Origin: an uncultured Myxococcaceae bacterium
GTDB taxonomy: Bacteria; Myxococcota_A; Polyangia; Polyangiales; Ga0077539
Length of the DNA: 64,000 bases
Direction of reading: 5' to 3'
Assembly (NCBI GenBank): GCA_945952225.1
Contig: CAMFHP010000016.1
Coordinates: 33,282-97,281, forward strand
The notes beneath the pieces were generated by a model. The model worked only from the letters and a program-made list of their open reading frames with translations. It did no database searches and was not told where the DNA came from. A program made the position numbers and the translations under genes. This document shows, piece after piece, positions 44,700 to 54,000 of this stretch. Numbering within the stretch: position 1 is the stretch's first letter; each line of letters opens with the position of its first letter.

Positions 44700-46034
44700 A
44701 TGTCCTTCCGTCCGACGCTCTCGCTCTCCGTGTGCCTCGCGCTCGCCGCGCTCTCGTGCGCGCCCGGCGCCGTTCCCCTCTCGCGCTGCGTGACCGCGCC
44801 CACGCGCACGGTCACACCGTCGCCCGCGCTCGCCGTCGATGCGCTCGATGACAGCCCGCAGATCCCCGTGGCGGGCGCGCCCTCGCTGGGCCCCGCCAAC
44901 GCGCCGGTCACCATCGTGGCCTTCAGCGATTTCGAGTGCCCCTTCTGCAACCGCGGACGCAACGTGCTCGCGGACCTCCGCGCCGCGCATCCCGACGAGG
45001 TTCGCATCGTGTGGCGCAACCTCCCGCTCCCGCGTCACACGCACGCGCGCCTCGCCGCCGAGGCCGCGCTCGAAGCCTTCGCGCAGGGCGGCAACGACGC
45101 GTTCTGGCGCTTTCACGACATCGCCTTCGGGCACCAGGAGCACCTCGCCCGCGCCGACCTCGAACGCTACGCCGCCCTCGTGGGGCTCGACCTCCCGCGC
45201 TTTCGCGACGCGCTCGACCGCAACGCCCACGCCGCCGAGATCGACGCCGACATCGCCCTCGGCACGCGCCTCGGCGCCGACGGAACGCCCGCGTTCTTCG
45301 TGAACGGAACGCCCATCGCCGGCGCGCTCCCCATCGACGTGTTCGAAGGGCTCACAGCGGCCCTCGTCGAGCGCGCGCGCGCTTCGAACAGCCCGCGGAC
45401 CTTCTACGCCGACACCGTGCGCACGCCCCTTCCGACGCCAGAGCGCCCGAGCACGCGACCGAGCTGGGCCACGGTGCATGAGGTTCCGATCCCCGCGGGC
45501 GCGCCGTCACTGGGACCGGAAAACGCCCCCGTGGTGATGCAGGTCTTCAGTGATTTTCAGTGCCCATACTGCGCGCGCGTCGAGCCCACGCTTGCGGCCC
45601 TGCGCGAGCGCTTCGGCGACCGGCTGCGCATCGTGTGGAGAGATTTTCCCCTCGCGGGCCACCCCGACGCGATGCCCGCGGCCGAGACCGCGCGCGAGGT
45701 GCTCGCGCAGCGGGGGGTCGAGTACTTCTGGCGCTTTCACGACGCGCTCTTCGAACACCAGCGCGACGAGGAGGGGCTCTCGACCGCGGCGCTCGAACGG
45801 CACGCCATCGAGCTCGGCACCAACCCCGTGCGACTGCGCCAGGCCCTCGCCGACCATCGCCACCAGGCCGCCATTCGCGTCGACATGGACGCCATCACCG
45901 CCACCGGCGTTCGCTTCGGCACGCCCGCGTTCTTTCTCAACGGACACTTCATGTCGGGCGCGCGTCCGCTCGCCGAGTTCGCCGCGCGCATCAACTCGCT
46001 CCTGCCCGAGGCGCAGCGTGTGGCCGCCCCCTGA
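44700..46034 (+). CDS. lipoprotein with two tandem DsbA-like thioredoxin domains
   Basis: 444 residues. A signal with lipobox A-L-S-C (residues 17-20) places it in the periplasm. Two copies of a DsbA/DSBA-thioredoxin_4 domain follow: the first (about 53-230) with C80-P-F-C83, the second (about 262-440) with C288-P-Y-C291. Each is introduced by I-P-A/V-x-G-A-P-S-L-G-P-x-N-A-P-V and contains the F-W-R-F-H-D helix and cis-Pro loop G-T-P-A-F-F. The similar but diverged halves show an old internal duplication. The two redox centres could act sequentially or on different clients. Its end overlaps the radical SAM start, and the third gene overlaps that in turn, so the three form one transcription unit. 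Confidence 0.9.
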   Translation: MSFRPTLSLSVCLALAALSCAPGAVPLSRCVTAPTRTVTPSPALAVDALDDSPQIPVAGAPSLGPANAPVTIVAFSDFECPFCNRGRNVLADLRAAHPDEVRIVWRNLPLPRHTHARLAAEAALEAFAQGGNDAFWRFHDIAFGHQEHLARADLERYAALVGLDLPRFRDALDRNAHAAEIDADIALGTRLGADGTPAFFVNGTPIAGALPIDVFEGLTAALVERARASNSPRTFYADTVRTPLPTPERPSTRPSWATVHEVPIPAGAPSLGPENAPVVMQVFSDFQCPYCARVEPTLAALRERFGDRLRIVWRDFPLAGHPDAMPAAETAREVLAQRGVEYFWRFHDALFEHQRDEEGLSTAALERHAIELGTNPVRLRQALADHRHQAAIRVDMDAITATGVRFGTPAFFLNGHFMSGARPLAEFAARINSLLPEAQRVAAP

Positions 46035-47010
46035 TCCCGTGGGGTGGCGCACCGTTCCCCTCGACGGCGCGCTGCTCTCGTTCGAACGCGCCACGGGACG
46101 CACCCTCGTGCGCGACGACGCGCGCGTCGCCCACCTTCGCGCGAAGGCTCCGCGCGCCGTGCAGTTCGCGATCACCAACGCGTGCAACCTCACCTGCGCC
46201 TTCTGCAACCGCGGCCACGACGCGCGCAGCACGTGGACCGCCGACGAAGCCTTCGCCCTCCTCGCCGACCTCGCCCACGCGGGCACGCTCGAAGTGGCCT
46301 TCGGCGGCGGTGAGCCCCTCGCCTTTCGCGGCCTCGCGGGGCTCATCGCGCGGCTCCATCGCGAGACGCCGCTCGCCGTGGGCGTGACCACGAACGGCAC
46401 GCTCCTCGACGACGACACCGCGCGCGCGATGGCGCCGCACGTCTCGCAGGTGCGCCTCTCGATCTACGACGACCACGACTGGCCGATGGCGCTCGCCACG
46501 CTCCTCGCCGCGGGCGTTCGCACCGGCGTCAACGTGCTCGTGCATCCCGCGCGACTGCCCGCGCTCCCCTCGCTCGTGTTCGACCTCGCCGCACGCGGAT
46601 GCACCGACGTGCTCCTCCTCGCCTACAAGGGACCCGATCCCGCGATGCACCTCGCGCCCGCGCAGCGCGACTCGTTTGCAGCCACGGTGCGAGGCCTCCA
46701 GCGCGCGCTCCCTGCCGTGCGCTTTGCGCTCGACGTGTGCTTCGGCGATCGCCTCCCCGGATTGCCCCGCATGGTGCTCGGCGCGCCCCGCGACGACTGC
46801 GGCGCCGGACGCGACTTCGTCGTCATCACCAGCGACCGACGGGTGCGCGCGTGCACGTCGCATCCGCACGGCGAGCCCTTCACCACCGCGGCCGACGTGC
46901 TCACCCACTTCGAGCGCGCGCGCTCGCACTTCGCCATGCCCATCGACGACGCGGGCTGCGCGCGGCGCGACGACCGACGGCACCTTCCCCTCGCACCGGA
47001 GCACCGATGA
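46018..47010 (+). CDS. radical SAM protein with C-terminal Cys cluster
   Basis: 330 residues from GTG 46018, which overlaps the DsbA-like gene by 17 bp and has GAGG before it; GTG 46039 is the alternative. The cluster motif C56-N-L-T-C60-A-F-C63 binds the [4Fe-4S]-SAM centre, and F-G-G-G-E-P-L at about 92-98 is the SAM-contacting strand. Near the end, D-D-C-G-A-G and R-A-C-T-S-H-P-H-G plus a later D-A-G-C suggest a reduced SPASM/twitch-like auxiliary cluster, as in peptide-modifying maturases. No precursor peptide gene was found nearby. Its substrate may be the product of the overlapping downstream gene or an unlinked peptide. Confidence 0.82.
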   Translation: MWPPPDPVGWRTVPLDGALLSFERATGRTLVRDDARVAHLRAKAPRAVQFAITNACNLTCAFCNRGHDARSTWTADEAFALLADLAHAGTLEVAFGGGEPLAFRGLAGLIARLHRETPLAVGVTTNGTLLDDDTARAMAPHVSQVRLSIYDDHDWPMALATLLAAGVRTGVNVLVHPARLPALPSLVFDLAARGCTDVLLLAYKGPDPAMHLAPAQRDSFAATVRGLQRALPAVRFALDVCFGDRLPGLPRMVLGAPRDDCGAGRDFVVITSDRRVRACTSHPHGEPFTTAADVLTHFERARSHFAMPIDDAGCARRDDRRHLPLAPEHR

Positions 47011-47975
47011 CCGCGCGCGTCTACGTGGCCTTCTCGGGCAACAACAGCGGCACCTACGCGCTCCTCGGCACGCTCGAACGCGCGAAGGCCGACGCGCTCT
47101 GCGACGAGCTCCGCGCGGTCTTCGAAGCGCACGACGCGTGGGTGAAGCGCGACGACGACGAGACGCCTTCGCCGCTCTACGAGTACGCCACGAAGCAGGG
47201 CCTCACGGTGTCGCGCGAGGTCGGCACCTGGGATGACTGGCCCCACTACGGAACGCCCCCCGAGGTGGTGCAGAGCGGCGACGACGTGCTCGTGTTCGTG
47301 CCGTACACCGCGGACTTTCCCGCGATGGTGGGCGAGCTGATCTACCGCCGAGGCGGACGCGTCGAGGCCGAGCTCGGACACGCCCACAACCCCGTGGTGC
47401 TCACGCACACGCTCTGGATGCACGAGGGCTGGCGCAGCGAACTCCGCGAGGCGGCACAGACGGCGGTGCGGGCCTTCGAATCCGACGTGCGCGCGGGGGC
47501 CCTCGCGGCGCTCTACACGGCCCGCAACGAGCGTCGCGGCGCGCGACCGGGACCGGCGTTGCGACCGGGGTTCTGGCCGGGACAGTGCGAGCTCGTGCAC
47601 GTTCCGCAAGATGCCGCCGAGGCGATGCGCGCGGTCGACGCGCTGGCCACACGGCACGGGCTCCGCGTGCGCACGGGGCTCTTCGAAGCGCCCCTCTCGC
47701 TCGACGAGCTCGCGCGGGTCTTCGCGGCGACGACGCGCACCGCGGGGCAGCACCAGGTGATTCTCTGGCGCGCGGGGAGCGACACGACGGCGACGGTGCG
47801 CGCGCTTCGCACGGCCCTCGGATGCACGCTCGCCGAGGCCGCCGAGCGCGTGGCGCAGGCGCCGATCGAAGCGGTGCGTGAGGTGTCGGAGACGGAGGCG
47901 CGGAGGGTCTTCGAAGCGCTTCAGGGCGCCGGGGCCGAGGCGGAGCTGCTCGGCCCGGAGCACGTCACACGCTGA
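47007..47975 (+). CDS. protein with C-terminal ribosomal bL12-CTD-like domain
   Basis: 322 residues, ATGA overlap with the radical SAM gene. The first 165 residues are a soluble alpha/beta region without recognised family (A-R-V-Y-V-A-F-S-G-N-N-S-G-T-Y-A-L-L-G-T). Residues about 180-245 form another small alpha/beta unit. The last about 65 residues (V-I-L-W-R-A-G ... T-V-R-A-L-R-T-A-L-G-C-T-L-A-E-A-A-E-R-V-A-Q-A-P ... E-A-R-R-V-F-E-A-L-Q-G-A-G-A-E-A-E-L) reproduce the bL12 C-terminal domain pattern (V-I-K-x-V-R-x-x-T-G-L-G-L-K-E-A-K-x-x-V ... G-A-x-V-x-L). In bL12 this domain recruits translation GTPases; here it may be a generic interaction module. Function of the cassette unknown. Confidence 0.6.
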   Translation: MTARVYVAFSGNNSGTYALLGTLERAKADALCDELRAVFEAHDAWVKRDDDETPSPLYEYATKQGLTVSREVGTWDDWPHYGTPPEVVQSGDDVLVFVPYTADFPAMVGELIYRRGGRVEAELGHAHNPVVLTHTLWMHEGWRSELREAAQTAVRAFESDVRAGALAALYTARNERRGARPGPALRPGFWPGQCELVHVPQDAAEAMRAVDALATRHGLRVRTGLFEAPLSLDELARVFAATTRTAGQHQVILWRAGSDTTATVRALRTALGCTLAEAAERVAQAPIEAVREVSETEARRVFEALQGAGAEAELLGPEHVTR

Positions 47976-47983
47976 CGGTCAGC
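47971..47983. terminator. palindrome spanning two convergent stop codons
   Basis: GCTGAC-G-GTCAGC, containing the TGA of each convergent gene. It has the same design as 35025-35039. Confidence 0.35.
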
Positions 47984-50819
47984 GCGTGCAGAAGAACACC
48001 ACGGAGCCGATGAAGCCCGTGGAGGCGTCGACCTCGACGCGGAGGCCCTGCGCGGTGGTTCCCGCGGGGCACGAGCACGCGCCGGTGACGGGGTTCGCGG
48101 CGCGGCATCCGAGGCCGCCGGGCACCGCGTCGTCGACCTGGTACGCGCCGCCGAAGGTGGGACGCGGCGCGCCCGCGTTCACGCACACGTTGAGCTGCGA
48201 GCCGATGAGTCCGCGCGACGTGTCGGCCAGCGTGCGGAAGGCCACGCGCGTCGTTCCCGCCGGGCACGAGCAGCCGCCGGTGTAGGGGTTCGCCGCGCGG
48301 CATCCGAAGCCGCCGGGCACCGCGTCGTCGACCTGGAACGCGCCCGCCCAGTCGCCCGCCGTCGAGGCCCCGCAGAACGTGATGTTCGCGCCCTGCTGCG
48401 TGCCGCGTCCGCGGCAGTCGTTGATCGTGCGCAGCGAGACCGTGGTGCCGAAGCCCGCGGGGCATCCGCACACGCCCGACACGGGGTTCGCGCTCGCGCA
48501 GTTCGGACACGACGGATCGCTCGTTTCGAATCCTCCGCCGAAGCTCTGGCACGCGCCGTCGCGGCACACGCCCGACGGACACACCACGCCGCACGCGCCG
48601 CAGTTGCGCGCGTCGTTCGTGACGTTGACCTCGCAGCCGTTCGCCGCGCTGCCGTCGCAGTTCGCGAAGCCCGACGCGCACGCGCCCACACCGCACACCC
48701 CGCCCGCGCACACGTTCGTCGCCACGTTCGCGAGCCCGCACGCGCGGCCGCACGCGCCGCAGTTGCGCACGTCACCCGTGACGCCCACCTCGCAGCCGTC
48801 GGCGGCGGCGCCATTGCAGTCGGCGAAGCCCGCGTTGCAGCTCGCGACGGCGCAGCGACCGCCCGCACACGCAGGCGTCGCGTTGGCGAGCGAGCACGCA
48901 GCACCGCACGCGCCGCACGACGAGACCGCGCTCGTGAGGTTCACCTCGCAGCCGTTGTCGGGGTTGCCGTCGCAGTCGGCGAAGCCCGCGCTGCAGCTCG
49001 CGATGGCGCAGCGTCCGCCCGCGCACGCGGCCGTGGCGTTGGCGAGGGAGCACGCGCGTCCGCACGCGCCGCACGCGGTGACCGTCGTCGCGAGGTTGGT
49101 CTCGCAGCCGTTCGATGCGCTCATGTCGCAGTCGGCGAAGCCCGCGTTGCAGGCCGCCACGGCGCAGCGCGCACCCACACACGCCGCCGAGGCGTTGGCG
49201 AGGTCGCAGGCCGTGCCGCACGCGGCGCAGTTGCGCGCGTCGGTGGTGAGGTCGACCTCGCAGCCGTTCGAAGCGCTTCCGTCGCAGTCACCGCGGCCTG
49301 CGGCGCACATCGCGAGGCCGCACATCGCGCCGGTGCACGCGGGAGTTCCGCCGGTGGTGGTGCAGACCGCGCCGCAGGTTCCGCAATTGCGAACGTCACT
49401 GCGGGTGTTCACCTCGCAGCCGTTGTCGGCGTTGCCGTCGCAGTCGGCGAAGCCCGGGTTGCACATCGCGACGGCGCATCGCCCGCTCATGCACGCGCCC
49501 GTAGCCTGCGACGGATCGCACACGCGCCCGCACGCGCCGCAGTTGCGCGCGTCGCTGCGAATGTCGGCCTCGCAGCCGTTGGCCTCGTTGCCGTCGCAGT
49601 CCTGAAAGCCGCTCACGCACGACGTCACGCAGCGCCCGCCGAGGCACCCGGGGAACGCGTTGGCCCTCGCGGCACAGGCGTTTCCGCACGCGCCGCAGTG
49701 GGCCGTGGAGCCGTTGAGGTCGGCCTCGCACCCGTTCGTGGGGTTGCCGTCGCAGTCGCCGAAGCCCGCCGCGCACGCGCCCACCGCGCAGCGCCCCATC
49801 GCGCACGCCGCCGTCGCGTTGGGCGGATTGCACGCCGTCGCACACGCGCCGCAGCGCGCGGGGTCGCGCGTGAGGTCGGTCTCGCAGCCGTTGGCCGCGT
49901 TGCCGTCGCAGTCGGCGAAGCCCGCGTTGCAGGTGAAGCCGCAGACGCCCGCAGCGCAGGTGCTCGTCGCGTTGGCCCTTGCCGCGCAGGCGTTTCCGCA
50001 CGCGCCGCAGTGGGCCACGGCGGTGAGCGTGTTGGTCTCGCAGCCGTTCGAGGCCACGGCGTCGCAGTCGCCGAAGGGCGACGCGCACGCGCCCACGGTG
50101 CAGTTTCCGTTGAGGCACACCGCGGTGGCGTTGGGCGTGGTGCAGCGGGCGCCGCACGCGCCGCAGTGCGAGGTGTTCGACAGCGGATCGACGCACGCAC
50201 CTTCGCAGCACTGCTGACCCGTCGGGCACGCGCGCGCGGCGCTGCATCCGGGCACGCACACCGAGCCCACGCAGAGCGCGCCCGCGGGGCAGTGCTCGTC
50301 GGTCACACACTCCACGCACGCGCGGATCGACACGTCGCAGCGGCGGGTGCGCACCGTGCCCGCGTCGCCCGCAGAAGCGCACGCGTCGTCGTTGCGACAG
50401 CCCGGCACGCAGGTGCGGCTGGCGCCATCGCAGTAGCGCCCCGCCGGGCAGGTGTCGTCGCTCGGAACGCACTCGACGCAGCGCCCGGTCGTGGTGTCGC
50501 AGGCGCGTCCCGTGGCGCTCGTCGCGCAGTCGGCGGCGGAGGTGCAGCGCGCGGGTCCCGTGTCGACGGCGACGTCGCTCGTCGCGTCGTCGGTGTCGTT
50601 CGCGGTGTCGTTGGCGGTGTCGTTGGCGGTGTCGTTCGGCGTGTCGTTGGCCGTGTCGTTCGCGGCGTCGCGCGCGTCGTCGGCGAGGTCGTTGGCCACG
50701 TCGACGGAGACGTCGTTCGAGGCGTCGGGGGAGCCTCCGCCGGCGGCGGGGGCGCTGTCACCGCATGCGGCGAGCAGCAGGGAGAGGCTCACGAAGAGCG
50801 CGAGGGGGCGGAGGTTCAT
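47979..50819 (-). CDS. giant Cys-rich repeat lipoprotein
   Basis: 946 residues. Lipobox L-A-A-C at 16-19, then an Asp-rich linker with N-D-T repeats (54-76), then about 100 residues of C-x(4-8)-C knots. Next come eleven about-42-residue repeats of the form N/H-C-G-A-C-G-x-x-C ... C-x-x-G-x-C ... G-F-x-D-C-D-G-x-x-x-N-G-C-E. The C-terminal 200 residues contain a different module with G-C-R-A-A-N-P-x-T-G-x-C-S-C-P-A-G-T occurring twice and a third, diverged copy. Probably a long disulfide-stiffened surface fibre. ATG 50819 begins the signal; 16 in-frame codons upstream run through the promoter region. Divergent from the equally Cys-rich gene at 51016. Confidence 0.85.
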   Translation of the reverse strand: MNLRPLALFVSLSLLLAACGDSAPAAGGGSPDASNDVSVDVANDLADDARDAANDTANDTPNDTANDTANDTANDTDDATSDVAVDTGPARCTSAADCATSATGRACDTTTGRCVECVPSDDTCPAGRYCDGASRTCVPGCRNDDACASAGDAGTVRTRRCDVSIRACVECVTDEHCPAGALCVGSVCVPGCSAARACPTGQQCCEGACVDPLSNTSHCGACGARCTTPNATAVCLNGNCTVGACASPFGDCDAVASNGCETNTLTAVAHCGACGNACAARANATSTCAAGVCGFTCNAGFADCDGNAANGCETDLTRDPARCGACATACNPPNATAACAMGRCAVGACAAGFGDCDGNPTNGCEADLNGSTAHCGACGNACAARANAFPGCLGGRCVTSCVSGFQDCDGNEANGCEADIRSDARNCGACGRVCDPSQATGACMSGRCAVAMCNPGFADCDGNADNGCEVNTRSDVRNCGTCGAVCTTTGGTPACTGAMCGLAMCAAGRGDCDGSASNGCEVDLTTDARNCAACGTACDLANASAACVGARCAVAACNAGFADCDMSASNGCETNLATTVTACGACGRACSLANATAACAGGRCAIASCSAGFADCDGNPDNGCEVNLTSAVSSCGACGAACSLANATPACAGGRCAVASCNAGFADCNGAAADGCEVGVTGDVRNCGACGRACGLANVATNVCAGGVCGVGACASGFANCDGSAANGCEVNVTNDARNCGACGVVCPSGVCRDGACQSFGGGFETSDPSCPNCASANPVSGVCGCPAGFGTTVSLRTINDCRGRGTQQGANITFCGASTAGDWAGAFQVDDAVPGGFGCRAANPYTGGCSCPAGTTRVAFRTLADTSRGLIGSQLNVCVNAGAPRPTFGGAYQVDDAVPGGLGCRAANPVTGACSCPAGTTAQGLRVEVDASTGFIGSVVFFCTR
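50592..50660 (-). repeat. 12-bp repeat encoding Ala-Asn-Asp-Thr
   Basis: Six units of (A/P)-N-D-T in the linker after the lipobox of the Cys-rich lipoprotein, nearly identical at DNA level. Confidence 0.8.
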
Positions 50820-50836
50820 GGTGCGTCCAGCAGGCG

Positions 50837-50842
50837 ACGCTA
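50837..50842 (-). promoter_or_regulatory. -10-like element of the 50819 gene
   Basis: TAGCGT on the minus strand, 17 nt before the ATG at 50819. TGAACT lies 18 nt further upstream as a weak -35, inside the inverted repeat at 50850-50872. Confidence 0.35.
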
Positions 50843-50849
50843 ACAGAGC

Positions 50850-50872
50850 GTTTCGTGCGCAGTTCACGAAAC
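50850..50872. promoter_or_regulatory. operator-like inverted repeat between divergent Cys-rich lipoprotein genes
   Basis: GTTTCGTG (50850-50857) and CACGAAAC (50865-50872) are perfect reverse complements around a 7-nt spacer. It lies in a locally AT-richer 196-bp divergent spacer and overlaps the -35 region of the minus-strand gene. Confidence 0.45.
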
Positions 50873-51015
50873 ACAGGGAATGTCACTTCTTGGATTGTGG
50901 ACGTTTCCTCCCATGCGGGAAATCCGGTAGACGCAATGGGGAATTTCAACGTGCCGCGGCGACGCGGCGTCCGCGGGAGCAACGCATGCGCAGCCCCTGC
51001 GAACGGAGGTCTTCG

Positions 51016-54000
51016 ATGATGTCGAACTGGAGACGGACGCTCCTCGCGGCGAGCGCTGCGATGCTCGTCGCGCTGGGGTGTACCGGCGACCCCGTGGTGG
51101 GCGGCGGACGCGACGCGACGGTGCAGACCGACACGCCCGCGCCGTGTCCCACGGGCTTCGAACGCTGCGGCGACCGGTGCGTCGATCCGCAGGTCGACCC
51201 CGCCCACTGCGGCCGTTGCGGCAACGCGTGCCCCGCGGGCAACGTGTGTGTGGCCGGGAGCTGTCGCATCACGTGTCCCGGCGCGCAGGTGGCGTGCGGC
51301 GGCGTGTGCGTGACCACCGCGACGGACCGGCAGAACTGCGGCGCGTGCGGAACCGTGTGCCCCGCGGGCCTCGTGTGCGCCGGCGGAGCGTGTCAGCTCG
51401 AATGCGGCGCGGGCCTCGCGACCTGCGGCGGATCGTCGGGCGATGGCGGCGTGAGCGACGCGTCCGTCGATGGCGGCGCGGGCGGCGCGCGGTACTGCGC
51501 CGACACGCGCACCGACCGGCTCAACTGCGGCGGCTGCGGCAGCGTGTGCCCCGCGGGCCAGGTGTGCGAGGGCGGCGCGTGCACCGTGTCGTGCGGCGCG
51601 GGGCTCTCCAACTGCGCGGGCACGTGCCGCGACCTCCAGACCGACCGCGCGAACTGCGGCGCGTGCGGAACCTCCTGCGGCGCGGGCCAGGTGTGCTCGA
51701 ACGGAACGTGCCAGCTCTCGTGCGCCGACGGGCTGCTCACGTGCGGCGGCGTGTGCCGTGATCCGCAGACCGACAGCAACAACTGCGGCGCGTGCGGAAC
51801 GGTGTGTCCCGCGGGCCAGGTGTGCTCCCGCGGGTCGTGCACGGTGACCTGCGGATCGGGACTCACCAACTGTTCGGGCTCGTGCCGTGACACCGACACC
51901 GACCGCGCCCACTGCGGCATGTGCGGCCGCGGATGCGCCGCGGGCGAGGTCTGCGTCGCCGGCGCGTGCACCGTGAGCTGCGTGACGGGACTCACCAACT
52001 GCGCGGGCTCGTGCCGCGACACGCAGACCGACCGCGCCCACTGCGGACGCTGCGGCAACGCGTGTGCGACGGGCCAGGTGTGCTCCGACGGCGCGTGCGC
52101 CGTGAGCTGCGTGACGGGACAGACCAACTGCTCGGGCACGTGCCGCGACCTCCGCAGCGACCGCGACAACTGCGGCGCGTGCGGCAACGCGTGCAACGAC
52201 GGCGAGGTGTGCTCCTCGGGGAGCTGCCAGGTCTCGTGCATGGCGGGACTCACCAACTGCTCGGGCTCGTGCCGCGATCTGCGAAGCGACCGCGCGAACT
52301 GCGGCGCCTGCGGGCGCGTGTGCGCGTCGGGTGAAGTGTGCATGGGCGGGTCGTGCCAGCTCTCGTGCGCCGCGGGGCTCAGCGAGTGCTCGGGCACGTG
52401 CCGCGACCTCACCACCGACCGCGCGAACTGCGGCGCCTGCGGGCGCGCGTGCGCCGCGGGCGAGGTGTGCTCCTCGGGGAGCTGCCAGGTCTCGTGCGGC
52501 GCGGGCCTCACGAACTGCACCGGCGTGTGCCGCGACCTCACCACCGACCGCCTGAACTGCGGCGCGTGCGGAAACGTCTGCGCCGCGGGCGAGGCGTGCA
52601 CCACGGGCACCTGCCAGCTCTCGTGCATGACGGGCCTCACCAACTGCTCGGGGGCGTGCCGCGACCTCCAGACCGACCGCGCCAACTGCGGCGCGTGCGG
52701 ACGCGCGTGTGTGGGCGGCGAGATCTGCACCGCGGGCGCATGCATCGCGAGCTGCTCGACGGGCATGTCGGCCTGCGCGGGCGTGTGCCGCGACCTCAAC
52801 ACCGACGTGAACAACTGCGGCATGTGCGGGCGCGCGTGTCCGTCGGGCCAGGTGTGCTCGCGCGGCGCGTGTGTGACGAGCTGCGTGGCGGGGCAGACCG
52901 ACTGCTCGGGCTCGTGCCGCGACCTCGCCACCGATGTGGCCAACTGCGGGAGCTGCGGCCGCGTGTGTCCCTCGGGCCAGGTGTGCGCGGGCGGCGCGTG
53001 CGTGGTGACCTGCGTCACGGGACAGACCGCGTGCACGAACATCTGCCGCGACCTCGCCACCGACGTGAACAACTGCGGAACGTGCGGACGCGCGTGTCCC
53101 TCGGGTCAGGTGTGCACCGCGGGCGCGTGCGTTCCCTCGTGCGCGACGGGCTTCAGCGTGTGCGGGAGCGTGTGCCGCGACCTCACGACCGACGTGGGCA
53201 ACTGCGGCATGTGCGGGCGCGCGTGTCCGTCGGGTCAGCTCTGCGCCGCGGGCGCGTGTGTGGTCTCGTGCCTCACGGGACAGACCAACTGCGCGGGCAC
53301 GTGCCGCGACCTCGCCACCGACGCGCTCAACTGCGGCACCTGCGGGCGCGCGTGCACCGCGGGCCAGGCATGCTCGATGGGCGCGTGCGTCACGAGCTGC
53401 GGCGCGGGCCTCACGACCTGCGGGAGCAGCTGCACCAACGTGTCGAACGACCCGTCGAACTGCGGACGCTGCGGCAACGCGTGCCCCGCGGCGGCCAACG
53501 CGGCGGGCGTGTGCGTGGCGGGCGCGTGCAGCTTCAGCTGCAACACGGGCTTCGCGGATTGTGACGGCGATCCGTCGAACGGCTGCGAGGTGAACACCCA
53601 GGGCGACACCGCGAACTGCGGACGCTGCGGGACCTCGTGCGGAACGGCTTCGAACGCGACCACGGGGTGCAGTGCGGGCGTGTGCCGCGTGACGGCGTGC
53701 AACAGCGGCTTCGCCGACTGCGACGGCACCTTCAGCAACGGCTGCGAGGTGAACACCAACACCAGCGACGCGAACTGCGGACGCTGCGGAACGGTCTGCA
53801 CCTCGGGCACGACGTGTACGGCCGGCGCGTGCTCGGCCTCGCTGCGCACCGAGGTGCGGCTCTGCGGGTCGTCGTCGCGCGACGTGCGGACGTTCTTCCC
53901 GACGGGGACGTCGTTCACGCTGATCTCGAGCTGCACGCCCACGGCGGCGACGCAGGCGCTGCTCATCACGCGCTCGGGCAGCGGCTACGTGGGCTCGACG

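Noticed and set aside
51150..53800. CRISPR-like or mobile-element-like tandem repetition
   Set aside because: The periodicity is coding (about 32 residues per unit with conserved Cys), the units diverge at third codon positions and there are no spacers.
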